Shown here piece by piece: positions 53,332 to 62,213 of a stretch of 64,000 bases of DNA. The stretch spans positions 159,551 to 223,550 of the forward strand of contig NZ_BMZI01000005.1 of the NCBI RefSeq assembly GCF_014652715.1, read 5' to 3'. The translations under genes were made by a program, and so were the position numbers. Numbering within the stretch: position 1 is the stretch's first letter; each line of letters opens with the position of its first letter. The notes under the pieces are model-generated. The model was not told the origin of the DNA and did no database searches. It was given only the letters and a program-made list of their open reading frames with translations. The stretch is from Salinicola rhizosphaerae. Lineage in GTDB: Bacteria > Pseudomonadota > Gammaproteobacteria > Pseudomonadales > Halomonadaceae.

Positions 53332-53422
53332 TGCCAAGTACAGCGCGAAAGCCTGCTCTCCGACCATCTGGCGGAGTGCCAAATACGGTGTAAACCAATG
53401 CCAAACATGGCGCGTCTCTACA
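53332..53422 (-). promoter_or_regulatory. Prophage right terminus with transposase-binding sites
   Basis: Read inward from 53422 the end begins TGTAGAG. TGGCA cores on this strand lie at 53399-53403, 53377-53381 and 53332-53336, each within a TTGGCAYT-like site. The first is at the same distance (20) from the tip as on the left end. Confidence 0.77.
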
Positions 53423-53608
53423 GATTTGCGGCACTGCTACGCCTCATTGCTGGCCAGCAAGGGGGAGGCATTGACGAGCATCCGGGATCTACTGGGGCAT
53501 TCGTCGCTGACGGTGACGAGCCGCTATGCGCATGCCGATCCGGCAAGGTGGGAAAGCGTGGTGGCCAAGTTGCCGCGGATCAGCAACCAAACCGCAACCA
53601 CACATTGA
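53423..53608 (+). pseudogene. Tyrosine integrase, C-terminal remnant interrupted by the prophage
   Basis: The last 61 codons of a phage-type tyrosine recombinase. It begins at the conserved box with DLRH (catalytic Arg; the preceding His of H-x-x-R is lost at the junction). It continues with 'SIRDLLGHSSLTVTSRYAHA', which contains the conserved His and the nucleophile Tyr. It lies beside the tRNA and attR, as expected for the island's own integrase. The N-terminal part is not found in the window. It is no longer functional. Confidence 0.9.
53579..53602 (+). repeat. 24-bp repeat shared by both island ends (copy 2)
   Basis: Matches 12983-13006 at 22 of 24 positions in the same orientation. It covers the ISNQTAT codons at the end of the integrase remnant. 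Confidence 0.55.
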
Positions 53609-53645
53609 TGGAAAGTGACTCTTGGTCACGTAACCACCTGATTTT

Positions 53646-53724
<79 letters not shown>

Positions 53725-53807
53725 GGAAACGCGGGAGCCGTATGATAACGAAAGCCGTTGGCGCAGGCTAGCCGCGGCTTCGTGTGAAGATGCCCAGGGA
53801 GGAGCTG

Positions 53808-54413
53808 ATGTCGAATATGTTGATGCGAAAGCGTGCGGCAATTGCCATGATCGGCGGCTTGGCGGTTTGGTGTGGTGTTGCCCAGGCGGCGTGGCAGCTC
53901 GACCCCGCCCGGTCACAGGTGACCGCCACGGTCACGGAGATCACCAGCGGCGGCGAGTCCGTCACCCATCAGCATTCGCTGCGGCGCATGGAGGGGCAGA
54001 TCGCTTCGGACGGCACGCTGACACTGCCGATCCGGCTCAATCAGACCGACCTCCTCGATCGGCTGGGGAACCTGACGCCCTGGATGTCATCGCTGACCAG
54101 CACGACACTGGTGACCGTCACGACACAGCTTCCGCCGGAACGGATCAATTCGCTGGCCGTCGGTCAGTCGACGGTAGAAACACTGACGCTGCAGACGACG
54201 TCCAACGGCGAACGACATCAGGAGCGGTTGCCGGTTCGCTTTACTCGCGAAGCAACCGATCTCGTTCGGGCACGCAACGCCCAGCCGGTCTCGCTGGATG
54301 GCAAGGAACTGATGCAGAATCAGAGCGTGCGCTCGATCCTTTCGCTGCTGGGCTACCAGCAGATCGGCGATGAGATCCCGGTCGAGCTGAATGCCGTTCT
54401 TGTCGACCGCTGA
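53808..54413 (+). CDS. YceI-like periplasmic protein
   Basis: A 201-residue exported protein. The signal peptide ends near AQAAWQ (about residue 28). The mature part is a lipocalin-like YceI barrel ('WQLDPARSQVTATVTEITSG', 'DGTLTLPIRLNQTDLLDRLG', 'VRSILSLLGYQQIGDEIPVEL'). YceI proteins bind isoprenoid or other amphiphilic lipids; the role here is unknown. The ATG at 53808 follows GGGAGGAG. The next gene starts 4 bp after its stop, so they are likely co-transcribed. Confidence 0.83.
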   Translation: MSNMLMRKRAAIAMIGGLAVWCGVAQAAWQLDPARSQVTATVTEITSGGESVTHQHSLRRMEGQIASDGTLTLPIRLNQTDLLDRLGNLTPWMSSLTSTTLVTVTTQLPPERINSLAVGQSTVETLTLQTTSNGERHQERLPVRFTREATDLVRARNAQPVSLDGKELMQNQSVRSILSLLGYQQIGDEIPVELNAVLVDR

Positions 54414-54417
54414 GGCG

Positions 54418-55161
54418 ATGATGCCCGACAACCTGTCCCTGGCTTCCCCTCCGGGCTGCCGTGTCGTTGCCGAAGAGTGGCCGTGGCCAGAGCCGTGGCC
54501 GGCCGCGAACTTTGCCGCACTGCGATACGATACCGACACGCTTTGCCGTGCCGATCTCGCCGACTGGCACACCGCGCTGCCGCGTCGGCTCACCACCGCA
54601 GCCGACAAGCGCCGCGCCGAGTTTCTGGCGGGCCGGCTGAGCGCTCGCCGGGCGATCCAGGCATTGACGGGCGTTCCCGCCACGCCGGGTATCGATGAAG
54701 AAAGATTGCCTCTTTGGCCCGAGACCCTCGTCGGCTCCATCACGCACAGCCACGGGTTGGCTGCGGCCACCGTCGCACGGCGCTCGCATGCCCTCGGCAT
54801 CGGTCTGGACGCCGAGCGGCAGCTCACCCCGGAGCGAGCCCAGCGCCTGGCGCCGCAGATCCTTGTCGATGCCGAGCGTGAATGGATGGAGAGCCTGGCC
54901 GACAGTGAGCGAGGCAAGTTCGTCACGCTCGTCTTCTCGCTGAAGGAGAGTCTGTTCAAGGCGCTCTACCCGCTCGTGCGTCGACGCTTCCATTTTCCCG
55001 ACGCCTGCCTGACCGATTGGACACCGGCCAGTGGCCATGTCGCGATATCGCTGACCACGACGCTGGCGCCAGAGTGGCCGGCCGGGGCTCGGCTGGATGG
55101 GCAAGTCACAGAAATTGACGACTACCTCTTGACCTTTATCGCCATCCCCCCAAGATCGTGA
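54418..55161 (+). CDS. 4'-phosphopantetheinyl transferase (EntD-like)
   Basis: A 247-residue enzyme that moves phosphopantetheine from CoA to carrier proteins. Motifs: 'KRRAEFLAGRLSARRAIQAL', 'GSITHSHGLAAATVA', GIGLDAE (Mg-binding Asp and Glu) and 'FSLKESLFKALYP' (WxxKE-type). EntD-like enzymes serve siderophore or secondary-metabolite synthetases. No synthetase is in the window, but iron-uptake genes lie 2-6 kb away. The start could also be ATG 54421; both follow GAGG. Confidence 0.9.
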   Translation: MMPDNLSLASPPGCRVVAEEWPWPEPWPAANFAALRYDTDTLCRADLADWHTALPRRLTTAADKRRAEFLAGRLSARRAIQALTGVPATPGIDEERLPLWPETLVGSITHSHGLAAATVARRSHALGIGLDAERQLTPERAQRLAPQILVDAEREWMESLADSERGKFVTLVFSLKESLFKALYPLVRRRFHFPDACLTDWTPASGHVAISLTTTLAPEWPAGARLDGQVTEIDDYLLTFIAIPPRS

Positions 55162-55226
55162 GCATTCAAACGGTCTTGTCATGAACTGGCGAGTCCCCCG
55201 CCCGACCTCAGGAACTTCCGTCCGCC

Positions 55227-56129
55227 ATGATCAAATGGATTCTCATACTGCTGTTCATCGCCAGCGTGCTCTACACGCATTTTCGTGGTCGCGTGCGTCA
55301 CAGGCCGCTGCGACAGCTCTCCGACCACTCCACGTTCATGGCGCCTATCAACGCCCTGATGACGTTGTTCGGCCGCGACAAGGATCAGCCCTACCATGAC
55401 CTCTCGAACTACCCCGAGCTCGAGAAGCTGACGGGCAGCTGGCAGCAGATCCGGGACGAGGCGATGGCGATGGCGATGCAGGACCATATCAAGGCCTCAT
55501 CGCGCTACGACGACGCGGGCTTCAACTCCTTCTTTCGCCGCGGCTGGAAGCGGTTCTATCTGAAGTGGTATGGCGAAAGCCACCCTTCGGCCATGCAGCT
55601 CTGCCCCAACACGACTCAACTGCTGGCCGGTATCCCCAACGTCAAGGCGGCGATGTTCGCCGAGCTGCCGGCCGGCAGCCATCTCACGTTACACCGAGAT
55701 CCCTATGCGGGCTCGCTGCGCTATCACCTGGGCCTGATCACTCCCAACGACGACCGCTGCTATATCGATGTCGATGGCGAGAAATACAGCTGGCGGGACG
55801 GTGAAGCCGTCATGTTCGATGAAACCTACTTGCACCGTGCGGAGAACGGCAGTGAGCAGAACCGGTTGATCCTGTTCTGCGATATCGAGCGGCCGATGAA
55901 GTTCGCCTGGGCGCGCAAGCTGAATCACTTCTTCGGACGCACGCTGATGGCCGCCGCAACGTCGCCAAACGATGAAAACGACCGTACCGGCGGGCTCAAC
56001 CGCGCCTTCAAGTATCTTTACGCCGTGCGCAAGAAAGGCAAGGCGCTGAAAAAACGCAACAAGACGCTCTATTACGCGATTAAATGGGCCATCTTTGCCG
56101 TGGTGATCATCGGGATCATCGCCTGGTAG
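55227..56129 (+). CDS. lpxO: Lipid A 2-hydroxylase, aspartyl/asparaginyl beta-hydroxylase family
   Basis: A 300-residue Fe(II)/2-oxoglutarate oxygenase at the inner membrane. Membrane segments lie at residues 1-18 and about 282-300. The catalytic core has HRD ('LTLHRDPYAGSLRYHLGL') and the distal His in HRAENGSEQNR, which bind iron and 2-oxoglutarate. LpxO hydroxylates the secondary acyl chain of lipid A. An intrinsic terminator follows its stop. Confidence 0.9.
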   Translation: MIKWILILLFIASVLYTHFRGRVRHRPLRQLSDHSTFMAPINALMTLFGRDKDQPYHDLSNYPELEKLTGSWQQIRDEAMAMAMQDHIKASSRYDDAGFNSFFRRGWKRFYLKWYGESHPSAMQLCPNTTQLLAGIPNVKAAMFAELPAGSHLTLHRDPYAGSLRYHLGLITPNDDRCYIDVDGEKYSWRDGEAVMFDETYLHRAENGSEQNRLILFCDIERPMKFAWARKLNHFFGRTLMAAATSPNDENDRTGGLNRAFKYLYAVRKKGKALKKRNKTLYYAIKWAIFAVVIIGIIAW

Positions 56130-56162
56130 GTGTTTGCCGCCCTTCTGGCTCGACACTCACTC

Positions 56163-56192
56163 AAAGCAGCGCCGCAACGCGCTGCTTTTTTT
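56163..56192 (+). terminator. Intrinsic terminator after lpxO
   Basis: AAAGCAGCGC (56163-56172) pairs with GCGCTGCTTT (56179-56188) around a CGCAAC loop; the T-run reaches 56192. Confidence 0.9.
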
Positions 56193-56303
56193 GTGCCATC
56201 AACGCGCTTGGCATGCCGGAGAGAAGGCCGACCGGGTGACTGGCAATCGCCAGCAAATGAGACATATTATCGACTCCTCATCTTCATCTCGCCGGGAATC
56301 GAT

Positions 56304-57329
56304 ATGTCGCCCGACAATGTCGCTAACGCAGCAGCACGCCGCCAGGCCCTGAGGGTCGATGACTTCGTGCACTTCGAGCGTCGATACGCGCTGCGACATC
56401 ACTTTCCCGATCTCGAGCCTGCTAATCGCACCTCGCGCACCGCGAATCCGCTGGCTATCGAGGGCTGCATCCGAGAGCGCCAACCCATGCCGGGCTGTCA
56501 GTGGGTCGGTTCGGACCTCGACATTCATCAGACCTGTGAAACGCATGCGCTGGCCAACGGTCCGGCCCACCTATCGATCATCGTCGTGCTGGAGGGTGAA
56601 GCGGAACTGCGGCTGGCAGACGAATACTGGCGCGTCGGTGCCGGCCAGAGCGCACTCATTGCCTACGATGGACGACAGCCGCTGAGCGCGCGCCACCGGA
56701 GCCAGCAGCGCATACGCGCTATCAATCTCACGGTCACCGCGGAAACCCTGGCGTCCGATACGCGGTTGAGCCCGCTCCATCGTTTACTGTCTCAGGGAAG
56801 CCAGTGCCGCTCTCTCGCCCTGGGCTCAGGTCTGATGCGCTCGCTGGATGCGTGGGTCGCTACCGAAGAGCCTGGTCGAGACGAATCGCTACTGGAGGAA
56901 GGGCTGACGCTCCAGGTGCTGTCGCGCGCCCTCTCGCACGCCCCCGCTACCGAGCCTTTGCCGGCCCTGACACCGAGGGATCGCGAATGGATCGAACGGG
57001 TACGCCATTATCTTCAGGCCCATCCGGACGCAGACCATACATTGACCGACCTGGCCAAACTGGCCTGCATGAGTCCGAGTGCCCTGCGCAGTAAATATCG
57101 TCGCCACTACGGACGCTCGGTTTTCGACCACCTTCGTGAGTACCGACTCTTGCTTGCCATGCGCCTGCTGCGAGAAGGGCTAAAAGTCCAGGACGTGGCG
57201 TTTCGCGTCGGCTACCGGCACGCCACCAATTTCGCGACCGCATTCCGCCAGCTGCATGGCATCGCGCCCAGCGACGTCTATCAGGTTCCGGAGTTCCATC
57301 GCGCCCGGCATCTGCGTCATCCGCCATAG
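56304..57329 (+). CDS. AraC-family regulator (PchR-like)
   Basis: A 341-residue regulator. The C-terminal AraC domain (about 235-330) has both HTH motifs ('TDLAKLACMSPSALRSKYRR' and 'QDVAFRVGYRHATNFATAFR'). The N-terminal part ('HLSIIVVLEGEAELRLADEY') is a ligand-binding cupin-like domain as in PchR. It lies upstream of the siderophore receptor gene in the same direction and probably activates it when the siderophore is present. The ATG at 56304 has only a weak ribosome site; longer starts reach into the terminator. Confidence 0.87.
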   Translation: MSPDNVANAAARRQALRVDDFVHFERRYALRHHFPDLEPANRTSRTANPLAIEGCIRERQPMPGCQWVGSDLDIHQTCETHALANGPAHLSIIVVLEGEAELRLADEYWRVGAGQSALIAYDGRQPLSARHRSQQRIRAINLTVTAETLASDTRLSPLHRLLSQGSQCRSLALGSGLMRSLDAWVATEEPGRDESLLEEGLTLQVLSRALSHAPATEPLPALTPRDREWIERVRHYLQAHPDADHTLTDLAKLACMSPSALRSKYRRHYGRSVFDHLREYRLLLAMRLLREGLKVQDVAFRVGYRHATNFATAFRQLHGIAPSDVYQVPEFHRARHLRHPP

Positions 57330-57371
57330 CTTTCTCGACACTCGGCATAGGCTCCCACGCCTCTAATCGTG

Positions 57372-57390
57372 AATAATTCTCGATATCATC
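57372..57390 (+). promoter_or_regulatory. Fur-box-like site before the siderophore receptor
   Basis: AATAATTCTCGATATCATC matches the 19-bp Fur consensus at about 11 positions by my count. It overlaps the inverted repeat TCTCGAT/ATCGAGA. It lies 28 bp before the receptor ATG. A moderate match; it could instead be the AraC-type regulator's site. Confidence 0.45.
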
Positions 57391-57418
57391 GAGAGTCTAT
57401 TCGCATCAGGAGCCAGTT

Positions 57419-59545
57419 ATGCCGCTCAGGCGCTACCCGTCTTCCCTGCCACTCTATCTACTGGGGCTCACCCTGCTACCGCTCACGGCCGCTGCCCAGT
57501 CCACCAGCACGGGCGATTCCAGCAACAGCCGTGATCTGGGCACCGTCACCGTGACCGGTCAGTCGGCCGCGACGAAGACCGAGACACCGTTTCTGGAAAC
57601 GCCGCAGTCGGTGTCTCGAGTCGACCGCGATGAAATGGATGAGCGCGGCGTGCGTACGCTGCGCGAGGCGGCGCAATACACGCCAGGGGTTTACACCAAC
57701 CAGGTCGGCGCCTCCAACCGGTACGACTACCTTGTCATGCGCGGTTTCTCGGACGGCAGCCTGAGCAACACCTATCTGGACGGGCTGAAGGTGATGGGCG
57801 ATACCAACGGCTACAGTTCGATGGTCATCGACCCCTGGTTCATCGACAACATGGAGATCGTCAAGGGACCCGCCTCGGTGCTCTACGGACGCTCTTCCCC
57901 CGGTGGCCTGGTCGCGCTGACCAGCAAGAAGCCGCTGTTCCAGCCCTACCACAAGCTGCAAGTCAGCGTCGGCAACAATAGCCAGCGCACCGGTGCATTC
58001 GATGTGTCCGGACCGCTGGACGACGAACGACGCGTGGCCTATCGCCTGGTCGGCATCGGAAGCGCGGCAGACACCCAGTTCGACCCTGTCGAGGAAGAGC
58101 GCTATGCGATCATGCCGTCGATCACCTGGGATGCGACGGATGACACCTCGATTACCGTCATGGCTTATCTGCAGAAGGACCCGGAAGGCGGCTATCACTC
58201 CGGCGTTCCCTACGAGGGCTCAGTGACGAGCCACAATGGCCACAGGATCAGCAATACCTTTTTCGATGGTGAAGAGGACCACGACAAGTTCGAACGTTAC
58301 CAGCGCATGTTCGGCTATGACCTGGAGCATAGATTCAGTCCCGACGTCACCGCGCGCCAGAAGCTGCGCTATCTCAACGCCGACGTTGAACTGGACCAGG
58401 TCTACGATTACGGCTGGGTCTCGGACGACGCCAATGAATTGAATCGCTACTATTCCGGCGGGCGTGAATCGCTTCAGGCATGGACGCTGGACAACCAGGT
58501 CGAAGCGAACCTCAAGAGCGGCTTCATCGATCACACCGTCCTGGTCGGAATCGACTATCAGAAGCGCCGGAACGACGTGGTTTACACCTACGGCACCTTC
58601 CCGACGATCAACCCGTTCGAGCCCAGCTACGGTGCAGACCCGGTCGGGGACATCATCGTGACCAACGATGAACGCCATGAGCTCTCCCAGACCGGCATTT
58701 ACCTGCAGGACCAGATGGCGATCGACCGCTGGCGACTGACATTGGGCGGACGCTACGACTGGGTCGACATCAAGAACACCGATCACCTGAACGACACCGA
58801 AAGCCAGCTGAACGACACCCAGCTCAGCGGCCGCGCCGGCGTGCTCTACCTTTTCGACAACGGCATCGCGCCTTACCTCAGTTACAACACCGCGTTCACC
58901 CCCACCAGCTTCGTCGATGAGGAGGGCGACCTGCTCGAGCCAATGAAGGGCGAACAGTGGGAAACCGGGCTCAAGTTCCAACCCCCGGGCACGCGGGATC
59001 GCTACAGCCTCTCGCTGTTCCGCATCAATCAAGAGAACGTCGCCACGAAGGAGCAGCCGGAAGACCCCTACCGCTCGATCGGCGAGATCCGCTCCCAGGG
59101 CGTCGAGCTGGAAGCGCGAACCTGGCTGACCGACAGTTTCAGACTGCAGGCCGGCTACAGCTACACCGACATTCGCTACACCAAGAGCGACGACCCGACC
59201 GAGGATGGCAACTACGCCATCTACGCGCCGCGCCATCAGGCCAGTGTCTGGGGCAACTACACCTTCGCCCGCGGACCGCTGGATGGATTGGATGCCGGCC
59301 TGGGCGTGCGCTACTACGCAGACATCTACGCCGACCGGGCCAACACCGAGAAAGTCCCGGACTATACCCTGGTCGATGCCACGGTCGGCTACGATCTCGG
59401 CAAGATCGGCCTGCAGGGCGTCGACGCCCGACTCAATGTCGGCAATCTGCTCGACAAGGAGTACGTGGCCTCCTGCAACTCGCTCGAGTACTGCTACTTC
59501 GGCGCTGAACGAAACGTGACGGCAACCGTTTCGTACCAGTTCTGA
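57419..59545 (+). CDS. TonB-dependent siderophore receptor (ferrioxamine/FoxA-like)
   Basis: A 708-residue outer-membrane receptor. A signal peptide ends near TAAAQS. The plug domain follows ('GTVTVTGQSAATKTETPFLE', 'PQSVSRVDRDEMDERGVRTL', 'EIVKGPASVLYGRSSPGGLV'). The 22-strand barrel ends with the aromatic 'VTATVSYQF'. It belongs to the FhuA/FoxA-type ferric hydroxamate group. The paired AraC regulator gene upstream and a candidate Fur site suggest control by iron and ligand. AGGAG precedes the ATG. Confidence 0.92.
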   Translation: MPLRRYPSSLPLYLLGLTLLPLTAAAQSTSTGDSSNSRDLGTVTVTGQSAATKTETPFLETPQSVSRVDRDEMDERGVRTLREAAQYTPGVYTNQVGASNRYDYLVMRGFSDGSLSNTYLDGLKVMGDTNGYSSMVIDPWFIDNMEIVKGPASVLYGRSSPGGLVALTSKKPLFQPYHKLQVSVGNNSQRTGAFDVSGPLDDERRVAYRLVGIGSAADTQFDPVEEERYAIMPSITWDATDDTSITVMAYLQKDPEGGYHSGVPYEGSVTSHNGHRISNTFFDGEEDHDKFERYQRMFGYDLEHRFSPDVTARQKLRYLNADVELDQVYDYGWVSDDANELNRYYSGGRESLQAWTLDNQVEANLKSGFIDHTVLVGIDYQKRRNDVVYTYGTFPTINPFEPSYGADPVGDIIVTNDERHELSQTGIYLQDQMAIDRWRLTLGGRYDWVDIKNTDHLNDTESQLNDTQLSGRAGVLYLFDNGIAPYLSYNTAFTPTSFVDEEGDLLEPMKGEQWETGLKFQPPGTRDRYSLSLFRINQENVATKEQPEDPYRSIGEIRSQGVELEARTWLTDSFRLQAGYSYTDIRYTKSDDPTEDGNYAIYAPRHQASVWGNYTFARGPLDGLDAGLGVRYYADIYADRANTEKVPDYTLVDATVGYDLGKIGLQGVDARLNVGNLLDKEYVASCNSLEYCYFGAERNVTATVSYQF

Positions 59546-59602
59546 AGCTTCCGTCTGGCTTCACCGTCGCCACGCCTCGCACGCTCTTGCTCACGCTCAC
59601 GC

Positions 59603-60043
59603 TCACGCGGGGTGGGGATACCACGCCATGCCGATGGCCTTGGGGGCCGTCGGCCGGAACCCGAACTGCGCATACAGCCGATGCGCCTCGCCGTCGGCCA
59701 GCAGGCTGACGAAAGCGTTTTCCGGTGCCTCACGACGAATGTAGTCGGCGATCTCGTGCATGATTCGCTTGCCCAGCCCCCGCCCCTGATGCTCGGGATG
59801 CACGGCGATGTCGACGACCTGGTAGAAGCAGCCGCCGTCTCCGACCACACGCCCCATGCCCACGGTCTCGTCGCCATGAACGACCTGCACCGCGAAGAGA
59901 CTATTGGGCAAGGCGCGCGCGGCGCCGGCATCACCGCGCGGGTTCATGCCGGCCGCCTGGCGAAGCGCCATGTAGGTGGCGACGGTCGGGGGCTCGAGGC
60001 GTATGGCGTAATCGCCCATCGAGGGCGGTTCAAACTCGGTCAT
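59603..60043 (-). CDS. GNAT-family N-acetyltransferase
   Basis: A 146-residue single-domain GNAT enzyme. The acetyl-CoA motif A is clear: 'VVDIAVHPEHQGRGLGKRIM' with Q-x2-G-x-G. 'YAQFGFRPTAPKAIGMAW' forms the end of the fold. The substrate is unknown. I used the ATG at 60043; the start overlaps the end of the upstream membrane-protein gene by 14 bp, so both are in one leftward operon. Confidence 0.88.
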   Translation of the reverse strand: MTEFEPPSMGDYAIRLEPPTVATYMALRQAAGMNPRGDAGAARALPNSLFAVQVVHGDETVGMGRVVGDGGCFYQVVDIAVHPEHQGRGLGKRIMHEIADYIRREAPENAFVSLLADGEAHRLYAQFGFRPTAPKAIGMAWYPHPA

Positions 60044-61295
60044 GAGTGGCAATCCTGTCCGAACGAGAGTCCATCACCTTGCCATCGGGGGCCATGCGCT
60101 GTCTCGCGCTGCCGTCCGTTCCCGCGGTGACGCCGTCGCGTGCGCCAACCCAGCGCGGCACGCGCGAGGTCGCACGCAGAAGTGGCACCAGCAGCCACAG
60201 CAGCGGGGCCAGTATCCAGCGATAGACGAATCGAGCCACGAGCAGTAGCGGGATCAGTACCAGCGTCCAGATCAGGAACTGGCCCAGCCAGACCGGCCAG
60301 CCAAGCCAGCTGGCGAAATTGGCGCCCAGCGCGCTGACCAGGCTGGGATGGCGCACCACGACATAGGCGGTACCGGCTACGGCGGCCACTTTCGCCGTTC
60401 GGGAGAGATTGATGAAGCGGCCACCGCCAGCGATCGTTTCTCCCGCCGCCAGACGCGCGCCCTGCCCTTCCACGGCGGCGCCGGCACCCACGGCACGACC
60501 GGCCCGCAGCATTTTGACGGCGCTGGTCATCACCAGCAGATCGACGCCGGCCCAACCGACATCGGCAACGCCGATCGGCTCCCCCTGACGCCATTGACGC
60601 TCGAGATCGCGAATACCGCTGGTAAAGAAGTCGCCGATATCGCTGACCAGTCGCTCGCTCTGCAGCCACGCCACGCGGCCATCATCGCCAAGCACGAACT
60701 GATCGAGAAACCCGTGACCTTCCCTCGCGAGGATCGCGATGGCGATCTGGCCGCGGCGCTCGGGCGTCAGCGCCGGCCGCGTCTCGGCGTCGTCCGACGC
60801 CGCATCCCTGCCCCCCCCACCACCACCCATCGTCGCCTCGCTATCCGCGTCTGAGGCCCACCACTGCTGGAAATGCTCGCTGGCCGCGCGATATTGCGTT
60901 CCCAGCCAGTGCCGCGCGCGCAGCGTCGCCAGATCATGATCGCGATAGTAGGCGACGGGGAGAATCGCATCCGCGCCGTAACGCGCAAGCACCTGCTGAA
61001 AAGCCGGGTCGAGTCCGTATTCATCGAGCGTTTCACGGGCCAGGTCACCGTAGCGCTCGATGGCGATTCGCGCGCTCATCCACAGCGTCGGATCGTCCGC
61101 GTCAGCCGCCGCGTAGCGCAGAAACAGGGCATTCGTCGACACCGACTCGTGCGCCAGCGATCCAGCGATCGAAGGCAACGCCTGGGCTGTCTCGAGGCGA
61201 ATCAGTCGCTGGCCGAAAGGCTCGCTCGAGGCCACCGCGCTCAGAAGCGCGGCAACGACCAACGCGACGATCAGAAACCGTAGACCTGTTGCCAT
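60030..61295 (-). CDS. Large membrane protein of unknown function
   Basis: A 421-residue protein with an N-terminal membrane segment or signal (RFLIVALVVAALLSAVAS), a helical periplasmic-type region to about 270, a Gly/Ala-rich stretch with weak hydrophobic helices (280-330), and two or three strong membrane segments at about 330-385 ('WLGQFLIWTLVLIPLLLVAR'). A run of six glycines lies near residue 160. I do not recognise the family. AAGGAG precedes the ATG at 61295. It is in an operon with the GNAT gene. Confidence 0.75.
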   Translation of the reverse strand: MATGLRFLIVALVVAALLSAVASSEPFGQRLIRLETAQALPSIAGSLAHESVSTNALFLRYAAADADDPTLWMSARIAIERYGDLARETLDEYGLDPAFQQVLARYGADAILPVAYYRDHDLATLRARHWLGTQYRAASEHFQQWWASDADSEATMGGGGGGRDAASDDAETRPALTPERRGQIAIAILAREGHGFLDQFVLGDDGRVAWLQSERLVSDIGDFFTSGIRDLERQWRQGEPIGVADVGWAGVDLLVMTSAVKMLRAGRAVGAGAAVEGQGARLAAGETIAGGGRFINLSRTAKVAAVAGTAYVVVRHPSLVSALGANFASWLGWPVWLGQFLIWTLVLIPLLLVARFVYRWILAPLLWLLVPLLRATSRVPRWVGARDGVTAGTDGSARQRMAPDGKVMDSRSDRIATHDRV

Positions 61296-61370
61296 CTCGA
61301 ACTCCTTCACGTCCAACGTCTCAGCGGCGTTTGCCGCCCATGGGCGAATCGTAATCGCTGCCGACAAGCT

Positions 61371-61399
61371 TTGATAACCGTTCGTATTTGAATTAGGAT
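61371..61399 (+). promoter_or_regulatory. Promoter of the fhuC-like gene
   Basis: TTGATA (61371-61376), 17-bp spacer, TAGGAT (61394-61399), 46 bp before the ATG. The AT-rich spacer and following GATTGCGTTCTC could hold a Fur site, but the match is poor. Confidence 0.6.
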
Positions 61400-61445
61400 T
61401 GCGTTCTCACTTGGTGCCCACCTTTCGCTGCGAGGTTCCCCTGCC

Positions 61446-62213
61446 ATGTTCGAAGTCCAGTCGGCGAGCTTCGAGATTGCAGGCAAGACGCTGCTCTCCC
61501 CCATCGACTTCACCTTCGGCGAAGGGCGAATCTACGGCCTGATCGGACACAACGGTTCGGGCAAATCGACACTGCTGAAGCTGCTCGCGCAGCAGCAGCC
61601 GGTCAGCCAGGGGCGCATCACGCTTGACGGACGCCCGCTGGCGCGTTGGAAGCCGCGCGAATTCGCCCGTCATGTCGCGTACCTTCCCCAGCACCTGCCC
61701 AGCGCCGAGAACCTCACCTGCCGCGAGTTGATCGGCTTCGGGCGCTACCCCTGGCACGGGCTGCTGGGCCGGCTGACGCCACACGACCAGCAGCAGATCG
61801 ATCGCGCCATCGCACTGACCCACACCGAAGCCTTCGCCGACCGCCTGGTCGACACGCTCTCCGGCGGCGAACGTCAGCGTGTCTGGCTCGCCATGCTGCT
61901 CGCTCAGGGTAGCCGCTATCTGCTGCTTGACGAGCCACTTGCCGCGCTGGATATCGCCCATCAGGTCGAAGTGCTGGCGCTGGTTCGCAAGCTCTGCCGA
62001 GAGCTTGGCCTTGGCGTGATCATCGTGCTGCACGACGTCAACATGGCCGCCCGCTACTGCGATCACCTGGTCGCCCTCCACAGCGGCCGAATGCTTGCCG
62101 AGGGCGAACCGGCGACCATGATGAACGCGGTCAACCTCGAAGCGATCTACGGTATCCCCATGCAGGTGATGAACCAGCCCGGCAGCGAGTGCCCCATCGC
62201 CGTGCTGCAGTGA
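61446..62213 (+). CDS. Iron-siderophore ABC transporter ATPase (FhuC/FecE-like)
   Basis: A 255-residue ABC ATPase. Walker A GHNGSGKST (about residues 34-42), signature LSGGERQRVWLAM, Walker B YLLLDEPLAALD and the switch His in VLHDVNMAARYC. 'GRYPWHGLLGRLTPHDQQQI' is typical of siderophore/haem importers. It should energise import of the siderophore from the periplasm. No permease or binding protein lies next to it in the window, which is unusual. Confidence 0.9.
   Translation: MFEVQSASFEIAGKTLLSPIDFTFGEGRIYGLIGHNGSGKSTLLKLLAQQQPVSQGRITLDGRPLARWKPREFARHVAYLPQHLPSAENLTCRELIGFGRYPWHGLLGRLTPHDQQQIDRAIALTHTEAFADRLVDTLSGGERQRVWLAMLLAQGSRYLLLDEPLAALDIAHQVEVLALVRKLCRELGLGVIIVLHDVNMAARYCDHLVALHSGRMLAEGEPATMMNAVNLEAIYGIPMQVMNQPGSECPIAVLQ

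Larger units (their letters stand above)
13084..53422 (+). mobile_element. Transposable (Mu-like) prophage with siphovirus-type tail
   Basis: A 40.3-kb prophage. Both ends read TGT inward, and both have TGGCAYTGGT starting 20 bases from the tip (13103 on +, 53403 on -). Gene content is complete for a transposable phage: repressor, Ner, DDE transposase, AAA ATPase, GemA, Mor, lysis genes, Mu-type terminase, portal and head genes, then a non-contractile tail, fibre, Com and methylase. The tail (tube, G/GT chaperone, long tape measure, no sheath) makes it like the B3/D3112 siphovirus group rather than Mu itself. No broken phage gene was noticed, so it may be functional. The 5 bp flanking each end differ (GTCAG on the left, GATTT on the right), so the usual target duplication is missing. 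Confidence 0.92.

Noticed and set aside
53210-53422. N-terminal extension of the integrase remnant
   Set aside because: The open frame continues upstream, but that part is antisense to a phage gene and contains the phage end sites. The integrase similarity begins at 53423.
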